Source: Tuctoria greenei (taxonomy: Eukaryota; Streptophyta; Magnoliopsida; Poales; Poaceae). Taken from it: a DNA stretch of 64,000 nt. The stretch's first letter is position 1. Every line of letters begins with the position of its first letter. The notes beneath the pieces are model-generated. The model was not told the DNA's origin. It saw nothing but the letters and a program-made list of their open reading frames with translations, and did no database searches. A program made the translations under genes and the position numbers. Shown piece by piece: positions 21,133 through 31,590 of the stretch. The stretch is taken from the NCBI GenBank assembly GCA_036927565.1, contig JAYESD010000005.1:86592301-86656300 (forward strand), given 5' to 3'.

Positions 21133-22232
21133 AGGCAGGCCAGAATCGCCTGACATAGTGAATTTTACTGCATGCGTGCAGTAAAGACTGCATCCACCAT
21201 TTGTTTTGATCCAACGGCTATACTTCCCAGCGATCCTCAACTGGGCCCAACAGAGGGGTCCACCTGAATCGTCTCCTCTCCTATTGCCTACTTGCTTCAA
21301 TGTGAGACAGAGTTTACTCTTACTGATACATACTTCAACCATCTAAATAAAACAAACTTCTATAATTGAGGACATTAGGGAGGGTTTTTAAAAATATTTT
21401 GCTATCAATTATTTTACGCATTTGTCGATAATCTTTTTCATATATCATCTTTGCAAATTAAGGATTGATATAATATTGAAAGTATTATCTATTTTCACAT
21501 TTTTTATTTGTGATGGCTAATAAATAAGTAATCCTTATAATCAAAACTTAATCCTAACATATGACAAAATTAATATTTTTTCTATAGTCTATACATTAAT
21601 ACAACATTATTTTGACTGGTTATTTTACAATAAACATAATCTTTAGCAATTAATAGATCATCAGCATTGCTAAGCACGTGGTAGTTAGGTTTCATTCAAA
21701 GCATATTCCGGTTTGAAGGAAAGAGGTGACAAAAAGTTGATTTGCATGAATCTCAAAAGTAGAATCAATTGTCACCTAAAAGAAATCCTATTTTCAGAAG
21801 TCTTAAATATAGTATTTTTTCATTAATTATTGTGGTCCATACGACACTTCATGCTCCAGGCAAAAAAGAAAAAAGATCGTACTTCATGCTGATGCAAACA
21901 AGAGGCAATTAAAATAAAAACTCTTGAGTTCTTGTCAAGTTTACAAAATGAAAGCATCGGAACCCTCCCTAATGTCCTCGATAGTTGATGTGTTTTTAAT
22001 CCTTTTAATTTGTTATAGAAGTTTGTTTTATTTAGATGTTTGAAGTATGCATCATTATATGCATGTAAACTCTTTCTCATGTTGAAGAAAGCAGGAAAGA
22101 GTTTAAGAAACGATTTGAATGGACCCCTTAGTTGGATAGCTGGGAAGCACAATCGTCGGATCAAAGGTGGATGTAGTCTTTATTATACGCATGCAGTAAA
22201 ATGTCGCTACGTTAGGCGATCCTGGTCCAGGC
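21133..22232. repeat. Long inverted repeat around an AT-rich core
   Basis: The left arm at 21133-21387 is the imperfect reverse complement of 21960-22232. Landmarks: TTTTACTGCATGCGTG against CGCATGCAGTAAAA, and ACATTAGGGAGGGTT against AACCCTCCCTAATGT. The core 21388-21959 is AT-rich with no gene. It could be a MULE-like or foldback element or a post-insertion inversion duplicate; no target duplication was identified. Confidence 0.8.
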
Positions 22233-22329
22233 AGGTATGCTTCAATTCCTATCCTCCAACTCAATCTAGGCTTCCGATGACGCAGGCAGTTCACCACCAG
22301 ACTGTAGAAAGGATAAGCACGCACACATG

Positions 22330-22395
22330 TAACAGTCATTGTTGACTGCGTTGGTCTAACAATAACAGTCATTGTTTGACTGCGTTGGCCTACGT
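22330..22395. repeat. Two-copy 33-bp tandem repeat next to a CACACTACAC hairpin
   Basis: AACAGTCATTGTTGACTGCG and its near copy lie in tandem. About 30 bases later GTGTAGTGTGA at about 22424 pairs with TCACACTACAC at about 22461, a hairpin with an intervening loop. No function is inferred. Confidence 0.7.
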
Positions 22396-22479
22396 TTAGT
22401 CATTAACGCTAGCCTTTGAATTTGTGTAGTGTGAAAGGGTTTAGCTTTGGTCTCACACTACACTAGCTAGCCTATATTA

Positions 22480-22745
22480 AGTGTATTTGTGTTCCCTGAT
22501 GAATACACAACAAACATTCCCCATGCAAATAGTCTAGTAACCATTCTGTATATGGTATCACGATACCAGTAATCTTTCCCTGCATGCTTCCGCTTATTCT
22601 GCCATGACGTCGAGTCCAAAACCAGCAAAGCCTCGGTGATGAGCAGCATGCAAGTTTCTTGATGAGAAACTGACTGCAGGGCCGAGCCTCGTCATGCATG
22701 TTTCACAGGAAGGATGTTCCCTCGAGGGTTTGAGGATAAAAGGTA
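22480..22745. repeat. Dispersed module shared with 43.9 and 46.5 kb
   Basis: Contains GATGTTCCCTCGAGGGTTTG (near 22712), repeated at about 43969 and 46502 in this window, and GCATGCAAGTTTCTTGATGA (about 22646), which recurs in the 22.9-23.4 kb palindrome. No coding sequence. Confidence 0.7.
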
Positions 22746-22845
22746 CTCCCTCCATTCCATAATAATTGTCATTTTGGACAAGATTTTTAGTTCATTTTTA
22801 ACTAAAAATCTTGTCCAAGACGACGATGTTATGGGAAGGAGGGAG
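22746..22845. mobile_element. Short Stowaway-like hairpin MITE
   Basis: The 100-bp hairpin is flanked by TA: CTCCCTCCATTCCATAA at the left pairs with TTATGGGAAGGAGGGAG at the right, and GGACAAGATTTTTAGTT pairs with AACTAAAAATCTTGTCC. Confidence 0.85.
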
Positions 22846-22877
22846 TATACCATCTAGGCAGCAGCCGGAGGTTCGAA

Positions 22878-23392
22878 GGAAGCTACACGGCTGGCCGGGT
22901 ACACATACGGTCCGGGTGTGCCAGTGTACCTTAACCCCCCATCGTCTGTCCCCGGTGGTGGTTGGGAAGAGCCTTGTAGGTATGCTCTGATTTTGGTCCT
23001 CCAAATCTATCTAGGTTTCCGATGACATAGGCGGTTCACCAACAGACAAACCACCAAAGCCTCGGTGATGAGTGGCATGCAAGTTTTTTGATGAAAAATT
23101 GACTGCAAGGGTTGCCCCGCAGTCAATTTTTCATCAAAAAAAAACTTGCATACCGCTCATCACCGGCCCCCGCAGTCAGTTTTTCATCAAAAAACTTGCA
23201 TGTCGCTCATCACCAAGGCTTTGGTGGTTTGTCTGGTGGTGAACTGCATGCGTCATCGGAAACCTAGATGGAGCTGGAGGACAGGAATCAGAACATACCT
23301 GCAGGGGTCTTCCAACCACCACTGGGGACGCACGACAGGGGTTAAGGTACACCTGCACACTCGGACCGTACATGTGCCGGTGAAGATGGAAC
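22878..23392. repeat. Large near-palindrome of about 515 bp
   Basis: The left arm 22878-23103 (CTACACGGCTGGCCGGGTAC ... TGATGAAAAATTGACTGC) is mirrored by 23166-23392 (GCAGTCAGTTTTTCATC ... CCGGTGAAG). Between them a second inverted copy of the last 45 bases (23114-23163) makes a nested hairpin. Arm sequences recur singly at 21033-21130, 22225-22310 and 24855-24920. Such a locus could fold into long double-stranded RNA if transcribed. Confidence 0.85.
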
Positions 23393-23399
23393 TCAGCAG

Positions 23400-24055
23400 T
23401 CTCACGGTTCGTGGATAGAAAAAAAGGAAGAAGAAAAAGGATGGCATGTGTTTCGATCCATGAACCATGAGACTTCTGACTTCCATTTTAATTGTCCAGT
23501 TCCCGATTCCACTGATCTCTTCAGCATGCATTCATACTAGCTACTCTCTGGTGCTTGGACCGAGGGTATGCCGTGGCCCACCCGGCATACCCAGTGGGTG
23601 CGCCCCTGAGAAAAGTTGTTGTTGTACATGTTGTTTGGTTGAGAAAATGCAACTTGTGGTCATAAAGATAAGAATTAAAAAATAGGAGTATATCAGATTC
23701 AAAAATCTTCATTACCTTCTTTACTCAGGGCTTGGGCCCGTCAAATTCGGAAACTGCTCCACTCAAATCATAACTGTATCAATTATGTGTTCAGGCCCGT
23801 TTCCAAAATCCAAACTAGAGGTGTAGACAAAGGTTTTGCACAAGAGATAAGTTGCACCGCGCCCTGATCACCACCACCGTGATGTCCTCTGGCGAGGCTA
23901 TGGAGGACTTGCTCGAGGAGGTCCTCTCCGTCCACCGTCAGCGCCTTCACAAGCTCGTCGTCGGGCTCGATGTCGAGTGGTGCCGCAGCTACTCCACTGA
24001 CCAGAACCCCGTCGCCGTTCTACATGTCTGTGTCGGCCGTCATCGGTCACACCAA
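23400..24055 (+). repeat. Segment shared with 44.33-45.0 kb, carries an exonuclease gene start
   Basis: Aligned collinearly with 44335-44990: CATACCCAGTGGGTGCGCCC, CAACTTGTGGTCATAA, ATCAGATT...AAAAATCTTCATT, and then the exonuclease coding start. It is cut at 24055 where dispersed repeat D copy 2 begins. Confidence 0.85.
23882..24053 (+). pseudogene. WRN-like 3'-5' exonuclease, N-terminal fragment
   Basis: The ATG at 23882 opens MSSGEAMEDLLEEVLS, then LHKLVVGLDVEW at about residues 22-33. GLDVEW is the first motif (D-x-E) of the RNase D/WRN exonuclease fold, where both acids bind metal. NPVAVLHVCVG follows, and the match ends near 24040 where repeat D starts, so over two thirds of the domain are missing. 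The frame is open to its break. A longer but mutated relative is at 44783-45331. The family degrades nucleic acid 3' to 5'; this fragment cannot be catalytic alone. Confidence 0.75.
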
Positions 24056-24920
24056 TTAATTGCATCTAGGGTTGTCAACGAGTTGAACACGAGCGAGCTT
24101 GTCTTTCTAAGCTTGAGTTTAAAAAACACTGAGTCGATCTCAAGTCGAGCCCAGAATTCATGTATATACAAAAGAATCTACTAAATTTAGGATTCACAAC
24201 TAATAGAGTAGGAAGGTGGACGATGTTGCACATTATTTATTGCTATCATATATAAAAATTGTGTCCCATAAAATATTTTTAATAGAATTATATTGTTTAG
24301 TTGATCATACGTACGTACATATTATAGATGGCAACAATAAATGAGCTTACTCGAGCTTTTCGAGCTTGATCTCATCAAGCTCGCAAGCTCTTGGCTCATT
24401 TAGAATTGGCACAATACCTAACTTCATCCTCAAACTTTCAATCAAAACTCAGTTTGGTCCTTGAACTTTCAAATGTGTCAATTATTTAGTCCCTCAACTT
24501 CACACAAACGTTTCACTTTCATCCTAGTCTGAGTTGGACATCCACATTGGCATGCCACATAAGCTATTATGTCACATCATCTACCCCGGCCACCTCACTT
24601 AGAAAGGGTAACAATTTTTATCATCTTAAAAAATAGCTAGCAAATTAATTGGGGTTGATTTACATAGTTTCATGTGATATACATATTTCCCCTCCATGTT
24701 TTTTTTTGCAAAACTATCAAGTGATATATCCTATGTGCATATTACATATGTAAAAATATTGTAAAATATAAAACTTTTAAGCCTAGGGAAGAGCAAACAG
24801 AGCAAACAGGAAGGATAAGCAAACTTTGAAGCCTAGGAAATAAAACATAAAACGAAGCTACACGGCTGGCCAGGTACACGTACGGTCCGGGTGTGCCGGC
24901 GCACTATAACCCCCATCGTG
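24056..24920 (+). repeat. Dispersed repeat D, copy 2
   Basis: Direct copy of 20262-21130, diverged by small indels. Its left edge truncates the exonuclease fragment, so it either inserted there or arrived with a rearrangement. Confidence 0.85.
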
Positions 24921-24929
24921 TGTCCCATG

Positions 24930-25131
24930 TCAACGTCTATCTTTGACCAATGATTTACGTAATTTTGATCTGTTTTAACAATACAAGAATTGTACTTTTA
25001 GATTCACCATGAAAAATATTTCCATAATATACAATCTACATGTTATTGATGTTAATAAATACCATATAAATCATTGGTCAAAGGTAAGTTTGACCAAAGC
25101 TAGAAATAGAGTTGAGTTGGGGCGGAGGAAG
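24930..25131. mobile_element. Stowaway-like MITE, left end lost
   Basis: Shares TTTGACCAATGATT, AATCATTGGTCAAAGGTAA and the right end GGGGCGGAGGAAG with the unit B MITE family (17238-17475), but the left CTCC terminus is missing. A TA follows the right end. Confidence 0.7.
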
Positions 25132-25428
25132 TATTATATGTTGTTGTTTGCCGCATAAGATTTGGTCCTTAAAGCCATAGCCATTTGTACAGGCGACTGA
25201 TGCGACCAGGCATACCAAGATTACGTGCGCGCCAGTTACCGAGACGCTTTAAACGTGCGCAGCGCATGTGCATCTTTGAATTCAATTGGAACCGCTCTGC
25301 GTCCCATCACCACTACTGCACGCGTCAAGAGAAGAGAACAACCAGGCTGCTACTATGCTATAAGATCACCCAGGCACGCCATCATCTTCTTCGTACAACC
25401 ACTCTTCCTCTCTTCCCAATATCGCGCC
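25132..25428 (+). promoter_or_regulatory. Presumed 5' flank of the unclassified gene
   Basis: GCTATAAGATCACCC at about 25359 is a TATA-like sequence 65-70 bases before the ATG at 25429, followed by a CT-rich leader (CTCTTCCTCTCTTCCC). Supported only by position. Confidence 0.35.
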
Positions 25429-25548
25429 ATGAACACAATGGCAAACAAGAAAATGCCGCTGCCAAGCCTGCCAAAGGACGCCAAGAGGAAGCGTCCCCGA
25501 CCAGACTCCCGCTCGGACAAGGAGTGGGCTCTCCGGAAGATAACGCGC

Positions 25549-25568
25549 GATGTATTTGACAATACATC
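25549..25568. repeat. Conserved 20-bp hairpin inside the unclassified gene
   Basis: GATGTATT, a TGAC loop and AATACATC form a perfect 8-bp stem. The same 20 bases occur unchanged at 47584-47603 although the surrounding copies have diverged. They encode DVFDNT. Confidence 0.7.
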
Positions 25569-25800
25569 GCGCTCTATGTGTCGCCTTGGACTTGGTCCCC
25601 TTCCAGAGTATACTGGAATGGGGACCACGGGCCACTACATCATCGGCATGACGTACTTGACCGATCGCCTCGACGTCCTCTGGGACACGCTGGCGGTCGA
25701 GCTCGGCGTCGCTGGCCGCGACAACCTGGTGGCGGCGAGCCCAATAAACTGGGCATCCCATCTCCGCCGCGGCAGGTGCCCCCGCCCTGCTAGGAGCCCA

Positions 25801-25888
25801 AGAAGGAGGAGGGGGAGGAGGAGGAGGAGGAGGAGGAGGAGGAGGAGGAGGAGGAGGAGGAGGAGGAGGAGGAGGAGGAGGAGGAGGA
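25801..25888. repeat. (GAG)n microsatellite, left half
   Basis: About 88 bases of GGA/GAG repeat. The other part of the same tract lies at 43090-43190, beyond the copia-2 insertion. Confidence 0.9.
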
Positions 25889-26035
25889 TGTGAGACCTAT
25901 GTGTGCTGAATACATTGGCTTCAACAATAAAAGTTTTGAATGCTTCCATAACATCTTTTTAGCAAGGTCCGACAATAGGTCCGACTTTCTTTGTCTAGGT
26001 CCAACATGTTTTTGGGTAGCTCCGGAGAGCTTTGT
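25889..26035 (+). mobile_element. Copia-2 5' LTR remnant
   Basis: 147 bases matching 41267-41413 with scattered substitutions (TTTTGAATGCTTCCATAAC against TTTTGAATGCTGCCATAAC). It breaks at GAGCTTTGT, where Tat-1 inserted. Confidence 0.9.
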
Positions 26036-26910
26036 TGTCGGTGTTTGGATCTGGCAGATCCCGGTACTAGGTAGATCTCGGAGTTGTAGTTCGGTAATGG
26101 GCGCGCAGAGATTCAAGAAGGTGAATGACAAGTGGGCATAGGGGTTTACGTGGTTCGGGACGCTTGAGTGTAATACCCTACTCCACAGGGTGTGTTGGTG
26201 TTGTATTGAGCGTGTGAGTCTAGAAGAAGCTCCAGAAGAAGAAGCTCGTCTAGGTCAGGGAGTCCAGAAGAGGTCTGGAGTCATCCCTTGTGTATCGTCG
26301 ACCAGTCCTTTTATAGTACAAGGACTGGTCGTTACACCGTTAGCTTGGCCCGACATGTGGCCCCGGCGGTTACGCATGCTTGATACATAATCAATGAGGT
26401 TAATTACCCTTAATAGCCTGGTAATGGGCCTTAACAGTGTTGTTACTGGTATTAAGGGCCATACGATCGTGTGTCATTAATATGGCATTAATGACACTTA
26501 ATCGGGTCTTGAAGTCTTTGATTGCTCCTTGAAGGTCCGGGGTCATTGGGGGTCCACCAGCCTGATTATTGAAGTTGAAGGTCCGGTGGTCTGCCACATG
26601 GCAGCTCGGGAGCTTACCGTTGTGGACGGGTAGGTCCGGTGCTGTTGGACACATGTCAGCACCAGAGCTTCCCTCTGTCTGTGGTTAGGTCCGGTGATGC
26701 CATACTGGTATCTAGTCCGGAGCTTTCCCATGTGTGGGCGATAGCTCCGGTCTTATGATACACGTGGCAGCCCTGGGACTAACCATGTCGAGGAAGCAGG
26801 TCCGGTTACACCTGACATGTGGGGCCTTTAAAGGTCTTCAAATCTGGTAGATGGAGTTTCCTTGTGATCTTTGCAATCTCAAGGGGTATCCGGTACGTAG
26901 GGTACCGACA
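26036..26910 (-). mobile_element. 3' LTR of Tat-1
   Basis: 875 bp, TGTCGGTG...GGTACCGACA as read on the plus strand. A minus-strand TATA box (ACTATAAAAGGAC) lies at about 26308-26315. U3, at higher coordinates, contains repeated GGTCCGG and AGCTCCGG motifs between 26530 and 26810. Next to it on the right is a purine-rich polypurine tract read on the minus strand (GGCCCAAGGGACCAC, 26911-26925). Confidence 0.9.
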
Positions 26911-27446
26911 GTGGTCCCTTGGGCCCACCTCTGTGAGAGACCTTTTGGATGAAGTCATTCTGCCGGAGGTGGGTCCAATCTTCAGTTTTTGAGCCGTGTC
27001 TTCAAGGGTCTTTAGATGTGCCGTTGGTGATAGTTCGCACTTAAACCACCGCCGCATGGCATATCCTGGATGCGGCAGGTGAGATCTTAGCGTGTGGATC
27101 TCACACAATTGAAGGTCGCCGATTCCCGATACAAAAATCGTATCGATTCAGCGCGCCCTTTCAGGCCGTCGCCTTCAGGTTTCCCGCCTTTCATGATGAG
27201 AACCGTTCGCCTGGGGCAAGAACCTCGATTTGATCATTGGGGTGGCCCCAGACCCCCCTGTCATTGGCAGGGTGATGTTTTTGACTGGTATCATCGGCTC
27301 CTCTACGGTTTCCATCCAAGTGTCGTGGGGGCTTACTTAAGAAGGAAAGCACGCACCGTTTGGGTGTTCTTTACGCCTTCATTCGAACTTGTGCTCAAAC
27401 CTCCAAACTTTCGCTTGTTTTCCATCTCTTGCCCCGCTGTGCCGCG

Positions 27447-30400
27447 ATGGAGTTGGGTCTCCGCCATAGCCGACTGGAGACCGACGGTGATTTGAAGAAG
27501 GTCCAGGCCCTCATGGGGTGGTCCCCTGACTTCTTCAACCACTTGGTCCGCACCGGCAAGCTTCCGTTCGAGAAGGAACACGTTGGCGACATGGTGTACT
27601 TCTCCGCGTACGCCATGGTGGGACTGATCCCACCTTTCTCCTCTTTTTTCTTGATGTTGCTAGACTTCTATGGTCTGCAGCTGTACCACCTTGGCCCACA
27701 CTCCATTCTCTTGGTGTCGATCTTTGTCCACTTCTGCGAGATGTGGGTGGGCATTCCCCCCTGCGTTGCGCTCTTCCGCACCTTCTTCACTGTCCACACT
27801 ACCGGCAGGAGTGACGAGTACCTTGGCTTCTACTATTTTGTGAAGCACAAGAAGTGCCCGTTCAAGTACTTGCGGTTGTTCCCTTCTAGGAAGTGGGACG
27901 ACTGGAAGAAGGATTGGATCGTCATCAGGGTGGAGGAGCACGAGAAGCTGGAGCTGCTCGAAGGCCTCCCCAACGTCGACACTGTAGCTTCGAGTGAAGC
28001 TCCGGTGTTGTCGGACGCCTTCAACCCTGCTTTGACCAGGATCCGCCAGTGCGTGGAAGGAGGGGTGACTCCTCAGGCGGTGTTTTGCAACTTCCTGACC
28101 AACAGGTGGGCTCCGCTGAAGAAGAGGGAGAAGCTTGCTTGGGCCGTCAATAGTATGTTGGACGATGACCGGATAGAGACCGGTTTGAATTCCAACATGG
28201 AGGGTGCAACTTTGGAGTTCCACCTCAAGAAGTTCGAGCACAGCATCGACGTCGAGGACGATGACTTGGCTCCGCTGGCAGCTTTCCTCCCTCTGAACAT
28301 GGAGGCAGAGTTCAGCAGGGAGCTCCGTCGGACGATGCCAGTGCAAGACGACCTTGGTGTCGTTGAGAGGCGTTCGACCACCGGGTTGGTGATCTACGGA
28401 GCTCCTGAAGGCGGCCCCGCTCCTGCCCCAAAGCCAAGAACTAAAGTCGTAGGCAAGGGCAAGGAGTTGGCCGAGCCCTCGAGCCGTAAAAGGAAGTTGA
28501 AGCTTGCCGACAGAAGGTCCATCAGGCCCGCTTCTTCCACGGAGGCTCCTTCTCCCAGGAGGGGGAGGTCTTCAACGGTGGCATCTACTCCAGCAGCGGC
28601 ATCTTCCCGGGGTGCTAGCTCCGGCCAAGTGACTCCAGTACCAGGGCCAGCTGAGGGCTCTGGGTCTAGAGGTCCTTCCCGGTCGAGGGGGGCCTCGACC
28701 AAGGCAACGGCGATAGCAGCAGCAAGCTCCGGGGGACCTTCCGGGACTACCACGCCAGTGGCGGCTTGGGCCAGTCCGGAGCGTCCGAAAAAGAGGTTCC
28801 GTTCTAACTGGTGCGGAAGCCTTCCGAGGTATTTTTTGATTTTTTTTACCTCAGTCAGTTGTTTTATTGTTATAACTGTATTTTGAGTTTCTTCATCCTT
28901 CATCCACAGCATGCCTAAGAAAAGGGTTGAAGCTCCGGTGCCTGCAGCAGCAGTTGAGGCTGTGCAGGCTGAAGCTCCGGCTCCAATTCCAGTGCCGCCC
29001 CAAGAGGTGGCTGAGGCTGCGGCAGCTCCGACGCTGGCTGTCGTGGTCTTGGACCTCGACTCATCCCCAGAAGCTCCCGTGGTAGCGCTGAACCACGGGA
29101 TTGAAGATGTACCAGCGGTACCAGCCCTGGAGGTTGAAGCTTCAGGCTTGGATGCTGAGATGTTGGACGCTCTGGCCACAGAGCCGGAGGTAGCTGCGAT
29201 TCCGGCCCTAGATCCGGATGTCGTTGAAGCCCCGGCAGTCATGCCGGTGGCTGATGAAGTCCCGGCGGTAGAGCCGGGTGTTGATGAAGCTCCGGCACTT
29301 GAGCCGGTTGTTGAGGAAGCTCCGGCAGTAGAGCCGGTTGCTGCAGAAGTTCCGGCTATAGAGCCAGTCATCGAAGAGGTTCTGGCGTCTGAGCCAGTTG
29401 CTGCGGAGGTGTCGGCGCCTGAGCCCATGATGGTCGAAGCACCAGCGTCTGATCCCATGATGGTCGAAGCGCCAGCGCCTGAGCCATCGGCGGAGGAGGC
29501 GCGTGCACTAGAGCTGGAAGTAGCTTCTACTCCGACCGAACCTTCAACACCTGGTCCGGAAGTGGTGATCCCGGAGGTGCCCGCTGCTGAGCCAGGGTGC
29601 CAAAATGAAGCTGCTGGTCCCCGCCTGAGGGGCCAGTTATTGATGACCTGGTGGCGGGACCTTCGGAGTCAATTCCGGAGGTCAGAACTTATGCTGCAGG
29701 AACTTCCTCGGCGACGGCCGAGGCTATCCTGGAGGACGGCCCTAGTGCCGTGGAAGCTCAAGGGACCGCTCTTGTAGAGTGGGACCCAATTTTTGTCACT
29801 GAAGATCCGCTGGAGCCAACGGAGAGGACCCCAGCAGGTCCGGACCCGATCCCCCTATCGTTGTCTATTGACAATGCCTGATCCAGTCTTCGCCAGGTCC
29901 AGCTGGCTTTCTACCACGACAGCAAGGCCCTCGAGGAGGAGCGCCAAACTCTTAGGAGGTGGCGCAACCGGCTCCATTTTGAGACCAAATTGGCGCAGTC
30001 GAGGCTGGCTGACGACAAGGAGTGGGTGCAGAGAGAGAAGGTCCGCCTGGAATACTGGGGTAAGCTGTTGGATGATAGGGAAAGCATGACGCGATCCCTC
30101 GACAACCAATCCCGAGCAATCTACAAGCAGGCCAAAGCTACTAATAGCACAACAGATGATCGCCAGGAGAGGCTCGCCACCATCCACGCTAGTCTCGTCA
30201 AGCGTCGGGAGGCTCTTGAGGCGCGGGAGAGAAAGCTCGAAGAGGAAGAGCAAAAACTCCTGGAGCTGCAGGATGACCTCGTGAAGAGGGAGGAAGAGCT
30301 TGTCCAAAAGAAAGCTCTGGCTGACAATAGCCTCGAAGAGTGCACCAAGAAATTGGAGGAGCGCTGCGAGGAAGAGGAGAAGAAGGCCTGGGAGCAAGGC

Positions 30401-30996
30401 AAGATCTCTACAAGTAGGAGAATGTCGTCGCCGCCAGGGAGAAGAAAGTGCGGGGCCGAGAGAAGGATCTGGTCAACCGCCGGAATGAGATCCACCTCCA
30501 GGAGGAAGAGCTCAGTAGACTCAAAAGGCAGGTTGCTGAAAAGATTCAGCAGAATGCCGAAGAGGTGGAGCGTCTTGCTCGGGAGAACTCGGAGCTGGCA
30601 GTGGCCAAAAGATCCTTGGAGGAGATGCGAAGCGCAAGGGCTGCGGAGTCCCAACAAGTTTGGGACTTCATGGGCAAAGCCAACGACGTGCTGACGGCAA
30701 TGGTCTTTATTCCCGTGCGTCCGGATGATCCGGAGCCGGAGCTGGACCAGGCGTTGGAGGCGCTGAGTTCAGCAGGTAACAAGCTCACCAAGATGGGCGA
30801 TGTCATCGCGGACCAGCTGGAAACTGAGGGATAGTCCTTGGCGAAGAACGTCGCAGAGTTCATGCTGACGTGCTACACCAGCCGGGACCCTCGATTCCCT
30901 CTGGACCCGGTGCTTGAAGGCCCCATCGAAGGAGAGGGTGAAGCCAGCATGTCGGAGGTTGCCTAGAAGGTCGCCCAGTTCTTCCACAGGGTCTAA
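27447..30996 (+). pseudogene. Reverse-strand extra gene of Tat-1 (putative gypsy-type transposon protein), spliced
   Basis: ATG at 27447 (MELGLRHSRLETDGDLKKV). Exon 1 (27447-28828) is fully open and encodes a domain like the Pfam 'putative gypsy type transposon' family (MVGLIPPFSSFFLMLLDFYG, WVGIPPCVALFRTFFTVHT, KCPFKYLRLFPSRKWDDWKKD) plus a Ser/Pro/Ala-rich linker. A GT-AG intron at 28829-28909 joins it in frame to exon 2: an Ala-Pro-Glu repeat region (EAPAVEPV-type units, about 28910-29600) and then a long coiled coil (about 29880-30640). Exon 2 has frameshifts near 29640 and 30410 and stops at 29879-29881, 30832-30834 and 30964-30966. The natural end appears to be TAA at 30994-30996. It lies convergent to pol. 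Function of the family is unknown; interaction with gag or host chromatin is speculation. Confidence 0.85.
28829..28909 (+). other. Intron of the Tat-1 reverse-strand gene
   Basis: CTTCCGAG|GTATTTTTTG ... CATCCACAG|CATGCCTAAG: 81 bp, T-rich, canonical GT-AG. Reading through meets a stop in the intron; splicing keeps the frame (LPS-MPKKR). The matching 77-bp interval in Tat-2 also has GT-AG ends. Confidence 0.8.
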
Positions 30997-31240
30997 GACA
31001 ATCTCTTTGTAGCTCCCACTTGTATTCTCTCTTCTTCTTCTCCAATTTTGTAATCTCTTGTCTCCAGATGAATGAAATCCAAATTTTTTGTGTATTTCAT
31101 TTTTGTCTTCAACACCTTTGTCTCACTTGGCCCCCTGGTATATGTACACAATTTGATTGTGAACATGTACCAAGAGGATGTAACAGTTGTTGAAGACTTT
31201 CGTGCTTCGAACTTGTAGAATGTTGGTCCGAAGTCTTCGA
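30997..31240. other. 3' flank of the Tat-1 reverse-strand gene
   Basis: Contains AATTTTGTAATC and CAGATGAATGAAATCC, likely polyadenylation-related AT-rich signals on the plus strand, conserved in Tat-2 at 55240-55275. No coding sequence. Confidence 0.45.
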
Positions 31241-31590
31241 TAGTGTAAGCCCCCTGAGGTTGTTGGAGCTTAGTGGCTCCGACATTGACCATCGTTGGAG
31301 CTTAGTAGCTCCGGAAGTAGTCTCCATCAATGCGTAAAGCATCGACGGTTAGCCCTCTGGGGTGTTGGAGCTTGGTAGCTCCGGCAGTGGCCTTTGTCAA
31401 CGCATGGTGTGTCAACGGCAGACTCCACTATAGAGTCTTTCCACCATCTTTTCTTCACGTTGATGGCTTGCCCCCTAGCTTTACCGGAGCTGAGTAGCTC
31501 CAACGACGCTCGATGTCAATGTTTGAACATCGACCACAAGCCGCCTAGAGGATGTCAGAGCTTTGGCAGCTCCGGCTTCATTCACCATCA
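31240..31590. repeat. Cluster of five GGAGCTTAGTAGCTCC hairpins (Tat-1)
   Basis: Imperfect palindromes of the form GGAGCT-TAGT-AGCTCC occur near 31265, 31293, 31365, 31478 and 31556, separated by partly repeated spacer (CCCCCTGAGG, GTCAACG). They lie between the convergent 3' ends of the reverse-strand gene and pol, and are matched by five in Tat-2. Confidence 0.85.

Larger units (their letters stand above)
25429..25888 (+). pseudogene. Unclassified grass gene, 5' part, split by copia-2
   Basis: ATG at 25429 in the context CGCGCCATGAAC. The product begins with a basic, nuclear-localisation-like stretch (KRKRPRPDSRSDKEW), then RDVFDNTSRSMCRLGLGPLP, GHYIIGMTYLTDRLDVL and TLAVELGV, and runs into a GAG/GGA trinucleotide tract at 25801. 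A homologous, more decayed copy at 47306-47980 shares these blocks and has an Ala/Glu-rich tail in place of the simple repeat. I do not recognise the family. Copia-2 inserted at 25889 in the repeat; the rest of the tract and the 3' flank resume at 43090. The reading frame through the repeat is uncertain. Confidence 0.6.

Noticed and set aside
23400..24055. Exonuclease fragment as cargo of a Pack-MULE
   Set aside because: No flanking long TIR pair with a target duplication could be matched to it; the same segment occurs at 44.3 kb without TIRs.
25225..25893. 222-codon frame ending in more than 25 consecutive Arg codons
   Set aside because: The Arg run is only one of three readings of the GAG tract, and the frame runs into the copia LTR. 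The homologous copy suggests an acidic tail, so a real poly-Arg protein is not supported.
28394..29458. Long minus-strand open frame rich in Ser/Thr/Gly/Ala opposite the Tat-1 extra gene (similarly 53155-53676 in Tat-2)
   Set aside because: It is the mirror of the Ala-Pro-Glu repeat exon; regular codon composition keeps the opposite frame open. The plus strand has the conserved start, intron and coiled coil.
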